Positions 51,641 through 61,990 are shown, numbered from the stretch's first letter. The stretch: DNA of 64,000 nt from JAIYDJ01 sp031400505 (GCA_031400505.1 JANNPZ010000032.1:6704-70703); one strand, 5' to 3'. Made by a program: numbers and translations. Notes: generated by a model not told the origin, from the sequence alone.

Positions 51641-54150
51641 TGCGCCTCGCGACGCGGATAGCGCTGCGAGAGTTGCGGGGCGGGTTGGCGGGGTTCCGGG
51701 TGTTTCTGGCCTGTCTGGCGCTGGGGGTTGCGGCAATTGCCGGGGTGGGCACGGTGCGCGCGGCGATCGAGGCTGGCTTGCGCGATCAAGGCGCGGTTTT
51801 GTTGGGCGGCGACGCGCAGATGGAATTCACCTATCGCTTTGCGACGGAAGCAGAGCGCAACTACATGGCGGGGATTGCCGCAGAAGTTTCGGAAATCGTC
51901 GATTTCAGGTCGATGGTGGTCACAGGTGCCGGCAATGACGAAGACCGAGCGCTAACGCAGGTCAAGGCGGTCGATGGCGCCTACCCACTGGCAGGCAGTG
52001 TGACGCTGGAGGCCGGAGATCTGGGTCTGGCACTGGCCGGGGCCGATGGTCTGCCGGGTGCCGTGATGGACAAGGTGCTGGTGGATCGGCTGCTGTTGAA
52101 GGTCGGCGACCGGTTTCGGCTTGGAGAGCAAGAGTTTCGTCTGGGCGCGGTGTTGCTGCGCGAACCCGACAGCGCGACGGGCGGTTTTGCGCTGGGTCCG
52201 CGGACCATCGTGCTGACGCCGGGGTTGGCAGAATCGGGTCTGCTGGAACCAGGGACGCTGTTTGAGACGGCCTACCGGCTGCGGCTGCCTGAGGGCGTCG
52301 ATCTGGCCGCGCTTGAAGCTGCAGCGGTGGCACAGTTTCGCGACGCGGGGATGCGCTGGTCAGACAGCCGACGTGCGGCACCGGGGGTGGAGCGATTTGT
52401 GGATCGGATCGGCGCGTTCCTGATCCTTGTGGGGTTGGCCGGGTTGGCGGTGGGCGGAGTGGGGGTGGCCAGCGCAGTGCGTGCCTATCTGGAAGGCAAG
52501 GTCGCAACCATCGCAACACTGAAGGTTCTTGGGGCGGAAGGGAGCCTGGTTTTTGCCGTTTATCTGATCCAGATCGGGGCTTTGGCCACTTTAGGAGTGG
52601 CAATCGGGCTGATCCTTGGCGCCGGAGTGCCTATGCTCGCAGCCCCGCTGATCGAGGCGGCGCTGCCGTTTCCGGCGGATATCGCGCTCTATCCGGTGCC
52701 TTTGGCCGAGGCCGCATTCTACGGTTTGACGACTGCATTCCTGTTCACGCTGTGGCCGCTGGCGCGCAGCCGCAATGTTCGCGCGGCGGCGCTTTATCGC
52801 GGTGCTGCGGGTGGCTGGCCAGGGGGCGGCGCGCTGGTGGCGATTGCCGGGCTGGCGGTGTTGCTGGTCGGTGGGGCGGTCTGGTTTTCGGGAACCGCAA
52901 TGCTGGCGCTGGGGGCGGCGGGCGGTGTGATCGTGTCGCTGGTGGCGCTTTCAGCCGCCGCATTGGGGTTGCGGGTGCTGGCGCGGCGATTGACGCGTGG
53001 TTTGCGGGGACGGGTTGCGTGGCGACTTGCCTTTGGGGCAATCGGCGGGCCTGCTTCGGAAGCGGTTTCGGTGGTCTTGTCGCTGGGGCTCGGGTTGTCG
53101 GTTCTGGCGGCGGTGGGGCAGATCGACGCCAACCTGCGCAACGCTATTGACCGCGATCTGCCGGCCCGCGCGCCTTCGTTCTTTTTCGTCGATATCCAGC
53201 CCGACCAGATCGACGGTTTTCTGACCCGGGTGAATGGCGATGCTGCGGTGACGAAATCCGAAAATGCGCCGATGCTGCGGGGCGTGATCACCCGGATCAA
53301 CGGCAAGCCTGCGCGCGATGTGGGCGGGGAACACTGGGTTCTGACCGGGGATCGCGGCGTGACCTATTCGGCACTGCCGCCATCGAATGCGACAGTGACG
53401 GCCGGTGCATGGTGGCCCGAGGATTACACCGGCCCGCCGCAGATCAGTTTTGCCGCGGAAGAGGCCGAAGAGATCGGCCTGAAACTGGGCGACACATTGA
53501 CCGTCAACGTGCTTGGGCGCGACATCGAGGCAGAGATCACCAGTTTCCGGTTGGTGGATTTTTCGACCGCCGGGATGGGGTTTGTGCTGTCGATGAACCC
53601 GACCGCACTGCAAGGCGCGCCCCACACTTATATTTCAACGGTTTACACGACGCCTGACGCCGAGGCGGCGCTGTTGCGCGATGTGTCGCGCACCTACCCC
53701 AACATCACGGCGATCCGGGTACGTGACGCGGTGGACCGGGTGACCGAGGCGCTGAGTGCAATCGCGCAGGCAACTGCCTGGGCTGCGTCGGTAACGCTGT
53801 TGACCGGGTTTGTCGTGTTGATCGGTTCGGCTGCAGCGGGCACGCGCGCACGGATCTATGAGGCGGCGCTGTTAAAGGTGCTGGGGGCGTCGCGCGGGCG
53901 GATCCTGTTCAGTTTTGCGCTGCGTTCGGCCTTGCTGGGGGTGGCGGCAGGCGCGGTTGCGGTGCTGGCGGGCGCGGTTGCGGGTTGGGCGGTGATGGTC
54001 TGGGTGATGGAAGCGGATTACAGGTTTGAACTCGCATCGGCCATTGCCATCGTGCTTGGCGGAGTGTTGGCCACGTTGCTTGCCGGGCTCGCCTTTGCCT
54101 GGGGGCCGCTCTCTGCGCGGCCAGCGCAAGTCTTGCGCGCGCAAGACTAG
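51637..54150 (+). CDS. FtsX-like ABC transporter permease, YbbP type
   Basis: An 837-residue protein with ten predicted helices, two FtsX domains and large periplasmic regions. The N-terminus reads RIALRELRGGLAGFRVFLAC, and the C-terminal FtsX domain has ARIYEAALLKVLGASRGRIL. Size and layout match YbbP/SalY-like permeases that work with YbbA. The ATG lies in the stop codon of the ATPase gene, so both proteins are made together. The function of this family is poorly known. Confidence 0.9.
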   Translation: MMRLATRIALRELRGGLAGFRVFLACLALGVAAIAGVGTVRAAIEAGLRDQGAVLLGGDAQMEFTYRFATEAERNYMAGIAAEVSEIVDFRSMVVTGAGNDEDRALTQVKAVDGAYPLAGSVTLEAGDLGLALAGADGLPGAVMDKVLVDRLLLKVGDRFRLGEQEFRLGAVLLREPDSATGGFALGPRTIVLTPGLAESGLLEPGTLFETAYRLRLPEGVDLAALEAAAVAQFRDAGMRWSDSRRAAPGVERFVDRIGAFLILVGLAGLAVGGVGVASAVRAYLEGKVATIATLKVLGAEGSLVFAVYLIQIGALATLGVAIGLILGAGVPMLAAPLIEAALPFPADIALYPVPLAEAAFYGLTTAFLFTLWPLARSRNVRAAALYRGAAGGWPGGGALVAIAGLAVLLVGGAVWFSGTAMLALGAAGGVIVSLVALSAAALGLRVLARRLTRGLRGRVAWRLAFGAIGGPASEAVSVVLSLGLGLSVLAAVGQIDANLRNAIDRDLPARAPSFFFVDIQPDQIDGFLTRVNGDAAVTKSENAPMLRGVITRINGKPARDVGGEHWVLTGDRGVTYSALPPSNATVTAGAWWPEDYTGPPQISFAAEEAEEIGLKLGDTLTVNVLGRDIEAEITSFRLVDFSTAGMGFVLSMNPTALQGAPHTYISTVYTTPDAEAALLRDVSRTYPNITAIRVRDAVDRVTEALSAIAQATAWAASVTLLTGFVVLIGSAAAGTRARIYEAALLKVLGASRGRILFSFALRSALLGVAAGAVAVLAGAVAGWAVMVWVMEADYRFELASAIAIVLGGVLATLLAGLAFAWGPLSARPAQVLRAQD

Positions 54151-54240
54151 CTGCGCAGCAGCGGGCCGTGGGTCACCGCAGTTCGCCTTCGCCTGGGAGA
54201 ACAGGGCGACGTGCAAACGGTCCGGACAAGGCAATACGCA

Positions 54241-56484
54241 TCATTCGGCGTTGTTTGCCAGCCATTCCATCAAAGCCGGTCGCGCGCTTTCTTCGCCCGC
54301 TGACCGGGCGGCCTCGATCACCGCGCGTGCGCCACCAAGATCGACGCGGCGCAGCAGTGCCTTGACCGGCCCAATCGATGCCGGCCGCATCGACAGCGCG
54401 CGCAAACCAATCGCTGCCAATGCCAACGCCTCGATCGGCCGACCGGCATCTTCGCCGCAAAATGACAGCCGGGTTCCTGACGTAGCACAGCGCTGCACCA
54501 CAAGTTCGAGAAACGACAGGAATGACAGGTTCAGCGAATCATACCGCTTGCGAACACGTTCATTCTCGCGATCGGCCGCAAAGAAGAACTGTTTGAGGTC
54601 GTTTCCGCCGATCGAGATGAAGTCGGCCAGATCAAAAAACGCCTGTGGTGCATAGGCAAGGCTGGGGGTTTCCAGCATCGCGCCGATTTCGATCTTGTCA
54701 GGCACCAGATGGCCCAGGCTGCGTTCGCGGTGAATTTCGCGCATCGTATGCGACCGCGCCTGCATGAATTCGCCATGTTCCGAGATGAACGGAAACATGA
54801 TGCTCAGCGCCCGGCCGTTCGCTGCCCGCAGCAGCGCCTGCAACTGCATGCGCAGTACGCCGGGTTTGTCCAGCCCGACCCGGATCGCGCGCCAACCCAT
54901 CGCCGGGTTGGGTTCGTCGTTTGGCTTCATGTAGGGCAGCACCTTGTCGGACCCGATATCAAGGGTGCGGAACGCAACGGAGCGGCCTTTGGCCGCGTCC
55001 ATCACCTTGCTATAGGTTTGCGCCAATTCGGCCCGTTGCGGCATCCGGTTGCGGATCAGGAACTGCAATTCGGTGCGAAACAGTCCCACGCCTTCGGCCC
55101 CTGATCCTTCGAGGCTGGGCAGATCGGCCATCAAGCCTGCGTTCATCATAAGGCTGATCGTTTGGCCATCGCGCGTTGTGGCGGGAAGGTCGCGCAAACT
55201 GGCATAGCGTTTCTGCGCCTCGGCCTGCATGGCGATCTTGTCGCGAAAGGACCGAGCCACGGTTTCGTCGGGGCGCAGGTGCACCAGCCCCTGATCGCCG
55301 TCCACCAGAATCGGGTCGCCGTTCAACGCTTCGGTGGTTATGCGTTCGGCATGGATCACAAGCGGAATGGCCAGCGCGCGGGCGACGATGGCCGCATGAC
55401 TGCCGACAGAGCCTTCTTCCAGCACCACGCCGCGCAGTTTGCGGCCATATTCCAGCAATTCTGCCGGACCGATATTGCGCGCCACCAGGACCGGGTTTTC
55501 CGGCATCTCGGCACCCGTGTCGGCCCCTTGCCCCGTCAGGATGCGCAACAGCCGGTTCGACAGATCGTCCAGATCGTGCAGCCGTTCGCGCAGATAGGCG
55601 TCGGGCACCTGTTCCAGGCGGTTGCGGGCGGCGGATTGTTCCTTTTCCACGGCCGCTTCGGCGGACAGCCCGCGCTGGATGTCCTCTTCCATCCGGCGCA
55701 GCCAGCCGCGCGAGTGAGCGAACATCCGGTATGCCTCAAGGACCGCCTTTTGATCCTTGTCGAGGCTTTCGGCGGCCAGAAGGTCATCGACCGACACCCG
55801 CAACTCGCCCACCGCCGCGCGGATGCGGTCGATTTCGGTCAGCGGGTCATCTGCAACCGGGTTGGTCACCACGACGCGCGGCTCGTGCAGCCAGACGCGG
55901 CCCTCGGCAGCGCCTTCCTGCCCGGTGCCGCCCCGGATCAGAACGGGCTGCTTGTGCTTGGCCCCCATAGCCCCGCCTTCGCCAGCAAAGGCCCCAAGCT
56001 CGGTCATCTCGGCCAACACCATGGCGACCACGTCCAGCGCGTCGATCTCGTCATCGGAATAGGCGCGGGCCAGCTTGGACTGTACCACGAGCACGCCCAG
56101 TTTTTCGCCGACCCGTTGGATAGGCACCCCCAGAAACGACGAGAAAATCTCTTCTCCGGTTTCGGGCATGAACCGAAAACCCTTTTCAGCGGGCGCATTC
56201 GCGGTATTCACTGGCTGGCCGAGACGCGCGACGCGGCCCACCAAACCCTCGCCCAGCTTCATGCGGGTCTGGTGGACGGCGGCCTTGCGCAGGCCTTCGG
56301 TCGCGCAAAGCTCCAATGTTTCGGCGTCGCGGAACAGATAGATCGAGCAAACCTCGGCCTGCATCGAATCCGCTATCAGGTTCGTGATCCGGTCAAGCCT
56401 GTCCTGGCCCTTTCCGGGTATGGCGAGGCTATCGCGCAAACGGCGCAGCAGCTTGCGACTGTCGCTCTCGGTCCGTTCTGGCAT
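54241..56484 (-). CDS. ptsP: Phosphoenolpyruvate-protein phosphotransferase PtsP (EI-Ntr)
   Basis: A 747-residue nitrogen-PTS enzyme I. A GAF domain (about residues 25-165) comes first, then the phosphohistidine domain with His 363 in GSVGSHAAIVARAL, and the PEP-binding barrel with GVGLFRTELQFL and SFCGEDAGRP near the end. It transfers phosphate from PEP to NPr and senses nitrogen or glutamine through GAF. It follows lysC by 15 bases, the common alphaproteobacterial lysC-ptsP order. Confidence 0.95.
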   Translation of the reverse strand: MPERTESDSRKLLRRLRDSLAIPGKGQDRLDRITNLIADSMQAEVCSIYLFRDAETLELCATEGLRKAAVHQTRMKLGEGLVGRVARLGQPVNTANAPAEKGFRFMPETGEEIFSSFLGVPIQRVGEKLGVLVVQSKLARAYSDDEIDALDVVAMVLAEMTELGAFAGEGGAMGAKHKQPVLIRGGTGQEGAAEGRVWLHEPRVVVTNPVADDPLTEIDRIRAAVGELRVSVDDLLAAESLDKDQKAVLEAYRMFAHSRGWLRRMEEDIQRGLSAEAAVEKEQSAARNRLEQVPDAYLRERLHDLDDLSNRLLRILTGQGADTGAEMPENPVLVARNIGPAELLEYGRKLRGVVLEEGSVGSHAAIVARALAIPLVIHAERITTEALNGDPILVDGDQGLVHLRPDETVARSFRDKIAMQAEAQKRYASLRDLPATTRDGQTISLMMNAGLMADLPSLEGSGAEGVGLFRTELQFLIRNRMPQRAELAQTYSKVMDAAKGRSVAFRTLDIGSDKVLPYMKPNDEPNPAMGWRAIRVGLDKPGVLRMQLQALLRAANGRALSIMFPFISEHGEFMQARSHTMREIHRERSLGHLVPDKIEIGAMLETPSLAYAPQAFFDLADFISIGGNDLKQFFFAADRENERVRKRYDSLNLSFLSFLELVVQRCATSGTRLSFCGEDAGRPIEALALAAIGLRALSMRPASIGPVKALLRRVDLGGARAVIEAARSAGEESARPALMEWLANNAE

Positions 56485-56499
56485 GGTCCCCCGGCTAGG

Positions 56500-57759
56500 T
56501 CAGGCCGCCTTTTCCAACTCGAAGGCATCATGCAGGGCTTGGACCGCCAGTTCCATGTATTTCCGGTCGATCAGCACCGAAATCTTGATCTCGGAAGTGG
56601 TGATGACCTTGATGTTGATATTCTCGGCGGCCAATGCCGCGAACATGGTGGCCGCAACACCTGCGTGTGACCGCATCCCGATGCCCACAACAGACAGCTT
56701 TGCCACCTCGGTGTCGCTGACCAGATCGGCATAGGCGAATTTTCCGGCATCGCGTGCCTCTTCGATGGCCTTGCGGGCGCGGGCGACCTGATTGGTCGGG
56801 CAAGAGAACGTCATGTCAGTGTAGGGGCGTTTGTCGCCGGTCGTTTCAATCTCTGAGATGTTCTGCACGATCATGTCGACATTCACCCCCGCATCGGCCA
56901 GCGGACCGAAGATGGCGGCAGCAATTCCGGGGCGATCCTCGACCTTGACCAAGGTCATTTTCGCCTCGTCGCGGGAATAGGCGACGCCAGACACAACTTT
57001 CGATTCCATGATTTCATCCTCGTCGCAGACCAGCGTTCCAGAATTCTCGTCGGTATTTTCAAAAGACGACAGCACCCGCAGCCGCACCTTGTAGCGCATG
57101 GCCAGTTCAACCGACCGGGTTTGCAAGACCTTGGCCCCAAGCGATGCCAGTTCCAGCATTTCCTCGAAGGCGATCCGGTCCAGCTTGCGCGCCTTGGATG
57201 TGATGCGCGGATCGGTGGTGTAGATGCCATCTACGTCCGTATAAATGTCGCAGCGTTCCGCGTCAAAGGCGGCGGCAAAGGCGACGGCCGTGGTATCGGA
57301 CCCGCCGCGACCCAGCGTCGTTACGCGGCCTTCGGGGCTGACACCCTGAAAGCCCGCAACGACGGCAACCCTGAAACCTTCGGCGAATTTTGCATCGATG
57401 TTTGCGCGCGGGATTGCGACGAACCGGGCCGAGGAATGGGCGGACGTGGTCTGGATCGGCACTTGCCAGCCCTGCCAAGACCGTGCGGGGATGTCCATTT
57501 CCTGCAGGGTCAAGGCCATCAGGCCGGCCGTCACAATCTCGCCAGAGGAAACCACCGCGTCATACTCTCGGGCATCGAACAGCGGCGAGGTCTGTTCGAC
57601 CCAGCTGACCAGTTCATTGGTCTTGCCGGACATGGCCGAGACGATGACGATTACGTCATAACCCCGCTCCACCTCGCGCTTGACCTTTGCCGCCGCGTTC
57701 TTGATGCGCGCAAGGTCGGCCACCGATGTGCCGCCGAATTTCATCACCAGAAGCGGCAT
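56500..57759 (-). CDS. lysC: Aspartate kinase
   Basis: A 419-residue monofunctional aspartokinase. The N-terminus has VMKFGGTSVAD, the kinase domain continues with TLGRGGSDTTAVAFAAAF and DVDGIYTTDPR, and two C-terminal ACT domains (MTLVKVEDRPGIAAAIFGPL, LSVVGIGMRSHAGVAATMFA) bind lysine and/or threonine. It starts the aspartate-family amino acid and diaminopimelate pathway. The start is supported by a GGGAG ribosome site. Upstream of ptsP. Confidence 0.96.
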   Translation of the reverse strand: MPLLVMKFGGTSVADLARIKNAAAKVKREVERGYDVIVIVSAMSGKTNELVSWVEQTSPLFDAREYDAVVSSGEIVTAGLMALTLQEMDIPARSWQGWQVPIQTTSAHSSARFVAIPRANIDAKFAEGFRVAVVAGFQGVSPEGRVTTLGRGGSDTTAVAFAAAFDAERCDIYTDVDGIYTTDPRITSKARKLDRIAFEEMLELASLGAKVLQTRSVELAMRYKVRLRVLSSFENTDENSGTLVCDEDEIMESKVVSGVAYSRDEAKMTLVKVEDRPGIAAAIFGPLADAGVNVDMIVQNISEIETTGDKRPYTDMTFSCPTNQVARARKAIEEARDAGKFAYADLVSDTEVAKLSVVGIGMRSHAGVAATMFAALAAENINIKVITTSEIKISVLIDRKYMELAVQALHDAFELEKAA

Positions 57760-57833
57760 CCGTAACTCCCGCGGCCCTGCCCCATGTTGCCGGGCTTCTT
57801 AGTGGTCGGTTCGGCCAAGGGCAAGGGGCCGGG

Positions 57834-58502
57834 TCAAAGCGGGAGGTCCCGCCCGTCCCAGGTCTGGAAACAGCCGGTGTTGGCCAGGGACAGCGCGTCG
57901 AAGCGCGCCATCAGGCCGCCCGCCGCCTCGTCCGCCGAAATGTCGGCATCGTTGCTACCCATGTCGGTGCGGACCCAGCCGGGGTGATAGATGCCAACCG
58001 CGACGCCAGCCGGTTTCAGGTCGGTGGCGAGGTTGCGGCCAAGGTTCAGCACGGCGGCCTTTGACGCGCGGTAGATATAGCTGCCCCCCGGCGCGCGGGT
58101 GCTGGACGCCATCTGCGACGAGATGATGGCGATCTTGCCACGCGCTGCGAGAACGTTCGGCAGCAGGGTTTGGATGGTCAGGAACACGCCCATCACGTTG
58201 ACGTTAAAGCTGTCGGCCCACAGGGCAGGCTGATAGCCCGTGTTGATCGTCTGGCCCCGGTCAAGGTAGACGCCGGCATTGCACACTAGAAGGTCCAGCG
58301 GGCGGTCGCCTAGGGCTGGTCCGAGGGTGGCGATGCTGTCTGGATCGGCGAAGTCGGCTTGCAGCCATGAGCCGGTGTCGGGGGTGCCGATGCCGGGGAC
58401 CGGGTGGCGGGTGGTGCCGATCACGGTATCGCCACGCGCCGCGCAGGTGTCGAACAGGGCGAGGCCGATGCCCCGCGTTGCACCGGTAATAAGGGTGGTC
58501 AT
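57834..58502 (-). CDS. SDR-family oxidoreductase, C-factor-like
   Basis: A 222-residue short-chain dehydrogenase. It has TLITGATRGIGLAL for cofactor binding, LVCNAGVYLD, Ser in IISSQMASS, and an intact YRASK catalytic motif, in contrast to the SDR at 42.2 kb. The substrate is unknown. ATG 58502 overlaps the purD stop codon in ATGA, so it is coupled to purD translation. Confidence 0.88.
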   Translation of the reverse strand: MTTLITGATRGIGLALFDTCAARGDTVIGTTRHPVPGIGTPDTGSWLQADFADPDSIATLGPALGDRPLDLLVCNAGVYLDRGQTINTGYQPALWADSFNVNVMGVFLTIQTLLPNVLAARGKIAIISSQMASSTRAPGGSYIYRASKAAVLNLGRNLATDLKPAGVAVGIYHPGWVRTDMGSNDADISADEAAGGLMARFDALSLANTGCFQTWDGRDLPL

Positions 58503-59785
58503 TCGAAGGCCTCCTTGTTCGGGTTCAGGGCGCGCCACCCGATGTCGCGGCGGCAGAAGCCATCGGGCCAGTCGATGGCATCGACCATGGCATAGGCGCG
58601 GTTGCGCGCCTCGATCAGGGTCGCCCCGCGCGCGGTCACGTTCAGAACGCGGCTGCCGTTTGCGATGATCTGGCCGTCCTGTTCGCGGGTGCCTGCGTGA
58701 AACAGCATGTGAAAACTGTCTTCGGGCAGGGCGCCGGGCAGACCGATCGCGGTGCCTTTGGCATAGGCATCAGGATAGCCTTTCGCCGCCATCACCACGG
58801 TCAGCGCGTGATCGTCCGCCCAGTTGACCCGTGCCTCGTCCAGCCGCCCCTCGGCACAAGCCAGCATCAGGTCCAGCGCCTGTGCGCCGAGCCGCATCAT
58901 CAGCACCTGACATTCGGGGTCGCCAAAGCGGGCGTTGTATTCGACCAGCCGCGCGTGACCATCCGCGATCATCAACCCCGCATAAAGCACCCCCTGATAT
59001 GGCGTGCCGCGTCGGGCCATTTCGCGGATCGTAGGCGCGATGATCTCTTGCATCGCGCGCGCGGCAATGGCGTCGCTCAGCACGGGGGCCGGCGAATAGG
59101 CGCCCATTCCGCCGGTGTTCGGGCCGGTATCGCCGTCAAAGGCACGTTTATGGTCCTGCGCAGTGCCGATTGGCAGGGCGTGGGTTCCATCGGTCAGGAC
59201 AAAGAAGCTCGCCTCTTCGCCCGCCATGAACTCTTCGATCACAACGCTTGCTCCGGCCGCGCCAAACGCGCCGCCCAGCATGTCGTCAATTGCGGCATGC
59301 GCCTGCGCCAGCGTCATCGCCACCACAACCCCTTTTCCCGCCGCAAGACCGTCGGCCTTGATCACGATGGGCGCGCCTTGTGCCTGCACATAGGCGTGGG
59401 CGGCGTCCGGGTCGACAAACCGCGTGTAGGCTGCGGTCGGCGCGGCACAAGCATCGCAAATCTGCTTGGTGAACGTTTTGGACGCCTCGAGTTGTGCTGC
59501 CGCCGCCGAAGGGCCAAAGGTCACCAAACCTGCCGTGCGCGTCGCATCGGCGACGCCTGCCGCAAGCGGGGCTTCGGGTCCGATGATCACGAAATCGATG
59601 GCGTTTTCTTCGCAGAACACCACCACGGCTGCCCCGTCCAGAATGTCGATATCGGCACATTCCGCCAGCAACGCAATCCCGGCGTTGCCCGGTGCCACAA
59701 TCAGGCGGTCGCATTTCGGGTTTTGCTTGACCGCCCAGGCAAGGCTGTGTTCGCGCCCGCCGGACCCGAGGATAAGAATGTTCAT
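58499..59785 (-). CDS. purD: Phosphoribosylamine-glycine ligase
   Basis: A 428-residue ATP-grasp enzyme. MNILILGSGGREHSLAWAV opens the protein, IVIKADGLAAGKGVVVAMTL is in the ATP-grasp fold, and FGDPECQVLMMRL carries metal ligands. It makes glycinamide ribonucleotide in purine synthesis. ATG 59785 matches the family start; a longer frame upstream reads into the xseA promoter region and is not coding. Divergent from xseA. Confidence 0.96.
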   Translation of the reverse strand: MNILILGSGGREHSLAWAVKQNPKCDRLIVAPGNAGIALLAECADIDILDGAAVVVFCEENAIDFVIIGPEAPLAAGVADATRTAGLVTFGPSAAAAQLEASKTFTKQICDACAAPTAAYTRFVDPDAAHAYVQAQGAPIVIKADGLAAGKGVVVAMTLAQAHAAIDDMLGGAFGAAGASVVIEEFMAGEEASFFVLTDGTHALPIGTAQDHKRAFDGDTGPNTGGMGAYSPAPVLSDAIAARAMQEIIAPTIREMARRGTPYQGVLYAGLMIADGHARLVEYNARFGDPECQVLMMRLGAQALDLMLACAEGRLDEARVNWADDHALTVVMAAKGYPDAYAKGTAIGLPGALPEDSFHMLFHAGTREQDGQIIANGSRVLNVTARGATLIEARNRAYAMVDAIDWPDGFCRRDIGWRALNPNKEAFE

Positions 59786-59850
59786 GCCGCACCCCGCTTG
59801 GCCTTTGAATGGGGGCGTTCTAGGGTGATCACACCAAGGAGGCAACCGCC

Positions 59851-61419
59851 ATGAACCTGATCGACGACCCCCTGCCGGGCAACAGCCCCGAATTCACAGT
59901 CTCGGAACTGTCGGGCGCTGTCAAAAGAGTGATCGAAGGCGAATTCGGCCTTGTCCGGGTGCGGGGCGAGGTTGGCCGGGTGTCGCGGCCTGCGTCGGGG
60001 CATCTTTACTTTGCGCTGAAGGATGACCGGGCCAGTCTGGATGCGGTATCCTGGAAAGGGCAGGTCGCCAAGATGCAGGTCCGCCCCGAAGAAGGGATGG
60101 AAGTCATTGCCACAGGGCGCATGACGACTTTTCCCGGCCAGTCAAAGTATCAATTGATTGTCGAGGATGTGGCCCTGGCAGGGGCCGGCGCCTTGATGGC
60201 CCTGCTGGAACGGCGGCGTATGGCGCTGGCGGCCGAAGGGCTGTTCGATGCGCTGCGCAAAAAGCAGGTTCCGTATCTGCCGTCGGTGGTCGGCGTGGTC
60301 ACCTCGCCCTCTGGTGCGGTGATCCGCGACATCCTGCACCGGCTGCGCGACCGCTTTCCGCGCCATGTCCTGATCTGGCCGGTGGCGGTGCAGGGGCAGG
60401 CCTGCGCAGCCGAGGTTGCGGCGGCCATAACCGGTTTCAACGCCTTAGGCCCCGGCGGTCCGATCCCGCGCCCGGACGTGATCATTGTGGCGCGGGGCGG
60501 CGGCTCGCTTGAGGATCTGTGGGGTTTCAACGAGGAAGTCGTGGTGCGCGCGGCGGCGGGTTCGCGCATTCCGTTGATCAGCGCTGTCGGGCATGAAACC
60601 GACACCACGCTGATCGACTTCGCTGCGGATCTGCGCGCGCCAACGCCGACGGCCGCAGCCGAATTGGCCGTTCCCGTGCGGCTCGACCTTTTGGCGGGGC
60701 TTGACGGGCGGGCGGCGCGGCTGTCTGCGGCGGTTGCGCGCGGGATGGCGCTGCGGCGGCAGCGGGTGGCCGATCTCGCGCGCGCGCTGCCACGGCTGGA
60801 CGGGTTGCTGGGGGGACCACGCCAGCGGCTTGATCTTTGGGCCGGACGGCTGGCGGGGGCCCTGGGCCTGGCTTCTGCGCGCAAGCGGGCGGGGTTGGGG
60901 GCACTTGCGGCGCGATTGCGACTTGATCTGCTGGCCGGGCTGATCGTGCGACGGCGGGATCGGCTGGCCCTTGCCTTTGCCGCGCTGGATACCCGGATTG
61001 ACCGGCAACTGGTCGGTGCGCGCAACGGCCATGACAAATGGTCGTCCCGGCTGGACCCGGCGATGGCGCGGCTGCTGGCTGACACCTTGCGCGAAACACG
61101 TCGCGGTCGTGACCGGCTGGCGGCCTTGGATGCGCGCCTGCAGATGGCCCCTGCGCGACGGTTTGCGGCTTTGGGCGACCGGCTTGACCGGCTTGACCGG
61201 CTGCGTCAGACGCTCGGCCCGAACGAGACGCTGAAACGCGGTTTTGTCATCGTGCGCGGCGACGGGCTGGTCATGACGTCCCGTGACGCTGCGGCACGGG
61301 CTGGAACGCTGGAGTTGCAATTTCATGACGGCCGGTTGGCGGGGCGCGTGGCCCTCTCTGAAAAACCGTCCAGAAAACAGCGGACCATCAGCGAACCGGA
61401 ACAGGGAACCCTTTTGTAG
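59851..61419 (+). CDS. xseA: Exodeoxyribonuclease VII large subunit
   Basis: A 522-residue nuclease subunit. The OB-fold region contains EFTVSELSGAVKRVIEGEFG and RPASGHLYFALKDD, and the catalytic domain contains VVTSPSGAVIRDILHRLRDR and ARGGGSLEDLWGFNEE, with AVGHETDTTLIDFAADLRAP. A long coiled-coil arm spans about residues 285-440. It degrades single-stranded DNA with XseB, which is not encoded nearby. AAGGAGG lies before the ATG. Divergent from purD. Confidence 0.96.
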   Translation: MNLIDDPLPGNSPEFTVSELSGAVKRVIEGEFGLVRVRGEVGRVSRPASGHLYFALKDDRASLDAVSWKGQVAKMQVRPEEGMEVIATGRMTTFPGQSKYQLIVEDVALAGAGALMALLERRRMALAAEGLFDALRKKQVPYLPSVVGVVTSPSGAVIRDILHRLRDRFPRHVLIWPVAVQGQACAAEVAAAITGFNALGPGGPIPRPDVIIVARGGGSLEDLWGFNEEVVVRAAAGSRIPLISAVGHETDTTLIDFAADLRAPTPTAAAELAVPVRLDLLAGLDGRAARLSAAVARGMALRRQRVADLARALPRLDGLLGGPRQRLDLWAGRLAGALGLASARKRAGLGALAARLRLDLLAGLIVRRRDRLALAFAALDTRIDRQLVGARNGHDKWSSRLDPAMARLLADTLRETRRGRDRLAALDARLQMAPARRFAALGDRLDRLDRLRQTLGPNETLKRGFVIVRGDGLVMTSRDAAARAGTLELQFHDGRLAGRVALSEKPSRKQRTISEPEQGTLL

Positions 61420-61532
61420 TCGATGCGCGGTTTCGCGCGCGTAAGGCTGATCCGACCTGCCGACAAGTACCCCGCAAGCCTTCAAAAGACCCGGGGCCAT
61501 TCACTTGCACGCCACGCCTTGGTTCTGGATTG

Positions 61533-61937
61533 TCAGACGCCAACCGCCGGACCGGCACAGGGCATCGGACCCGACGACTGCTCTACCTCGTTCAACGGCA
61601 GGCTTTCGACGTCCCCGACAAAACGCGCCACAAGTCCGGCGGCTTGCCTGTAGAAGTTCCAGCATTGCGGCTGACTGTCGTTTTCATAGACAAAGCAGAT
61701 CGCGCCCTCGTCTTCATACCAAGTGCCATCACGGCATTCGTCAGCCGTGAACGCCCAGACGACGCGGCGGCCAGGCAGGTATTGTTCAATGCCCCAGATG
61801 GCACCGTCACGCGCATAGGTCAGGGTCTTGCCGGTCGCATAGGCCTCGAACTCGGCGGCTGTCATTTGTTGCTCGGCAAACGCCGAACTGGACACCGAAC
61901 TGGACAGCAAACACAGCATCAAGGACAGACGGCGCAT
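61533..61937 (-). CDS. Small secreted four-cysteine protein of unknown function
   Basis: A 134-residue protein with a clear signal peptide (MRRLSLMLCLLSSSVSSSAFA). The mature part has four cysteines (C68, C81, C92, C127), enough for two disulphides, and reads as one compact beta-rich domain: GIEQYLPGRRVVWAFTADE, WYEDEGAICFVYEN, QPQCWNFY. CAGGAG supports ATG 61937. I recall similar proteins from Rhodobacteraceae but cannot name a function. It is downstream of the monooxygenase gene in the same direction, 53 bases away. Confidence 0.75.
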   Translation of the reverse strand: MRRLSLMLCLLSSSVSSSAFAEQQMTAAEFEAYATGKTLTYARDGAIWGIEQYLPGRRVVWAFTADECRDGTWYEDEGAICFVYENDSQPQCWNFYRQAAGLVARFVGDVESLPLNEVEQSSGPMPCAGPAVGV

Positions 61938-61990
61938 CGCAGGCTCCTGGGTTAGATGTTCAATGTGCCTGAACTTCTGGAAGATGCCAG

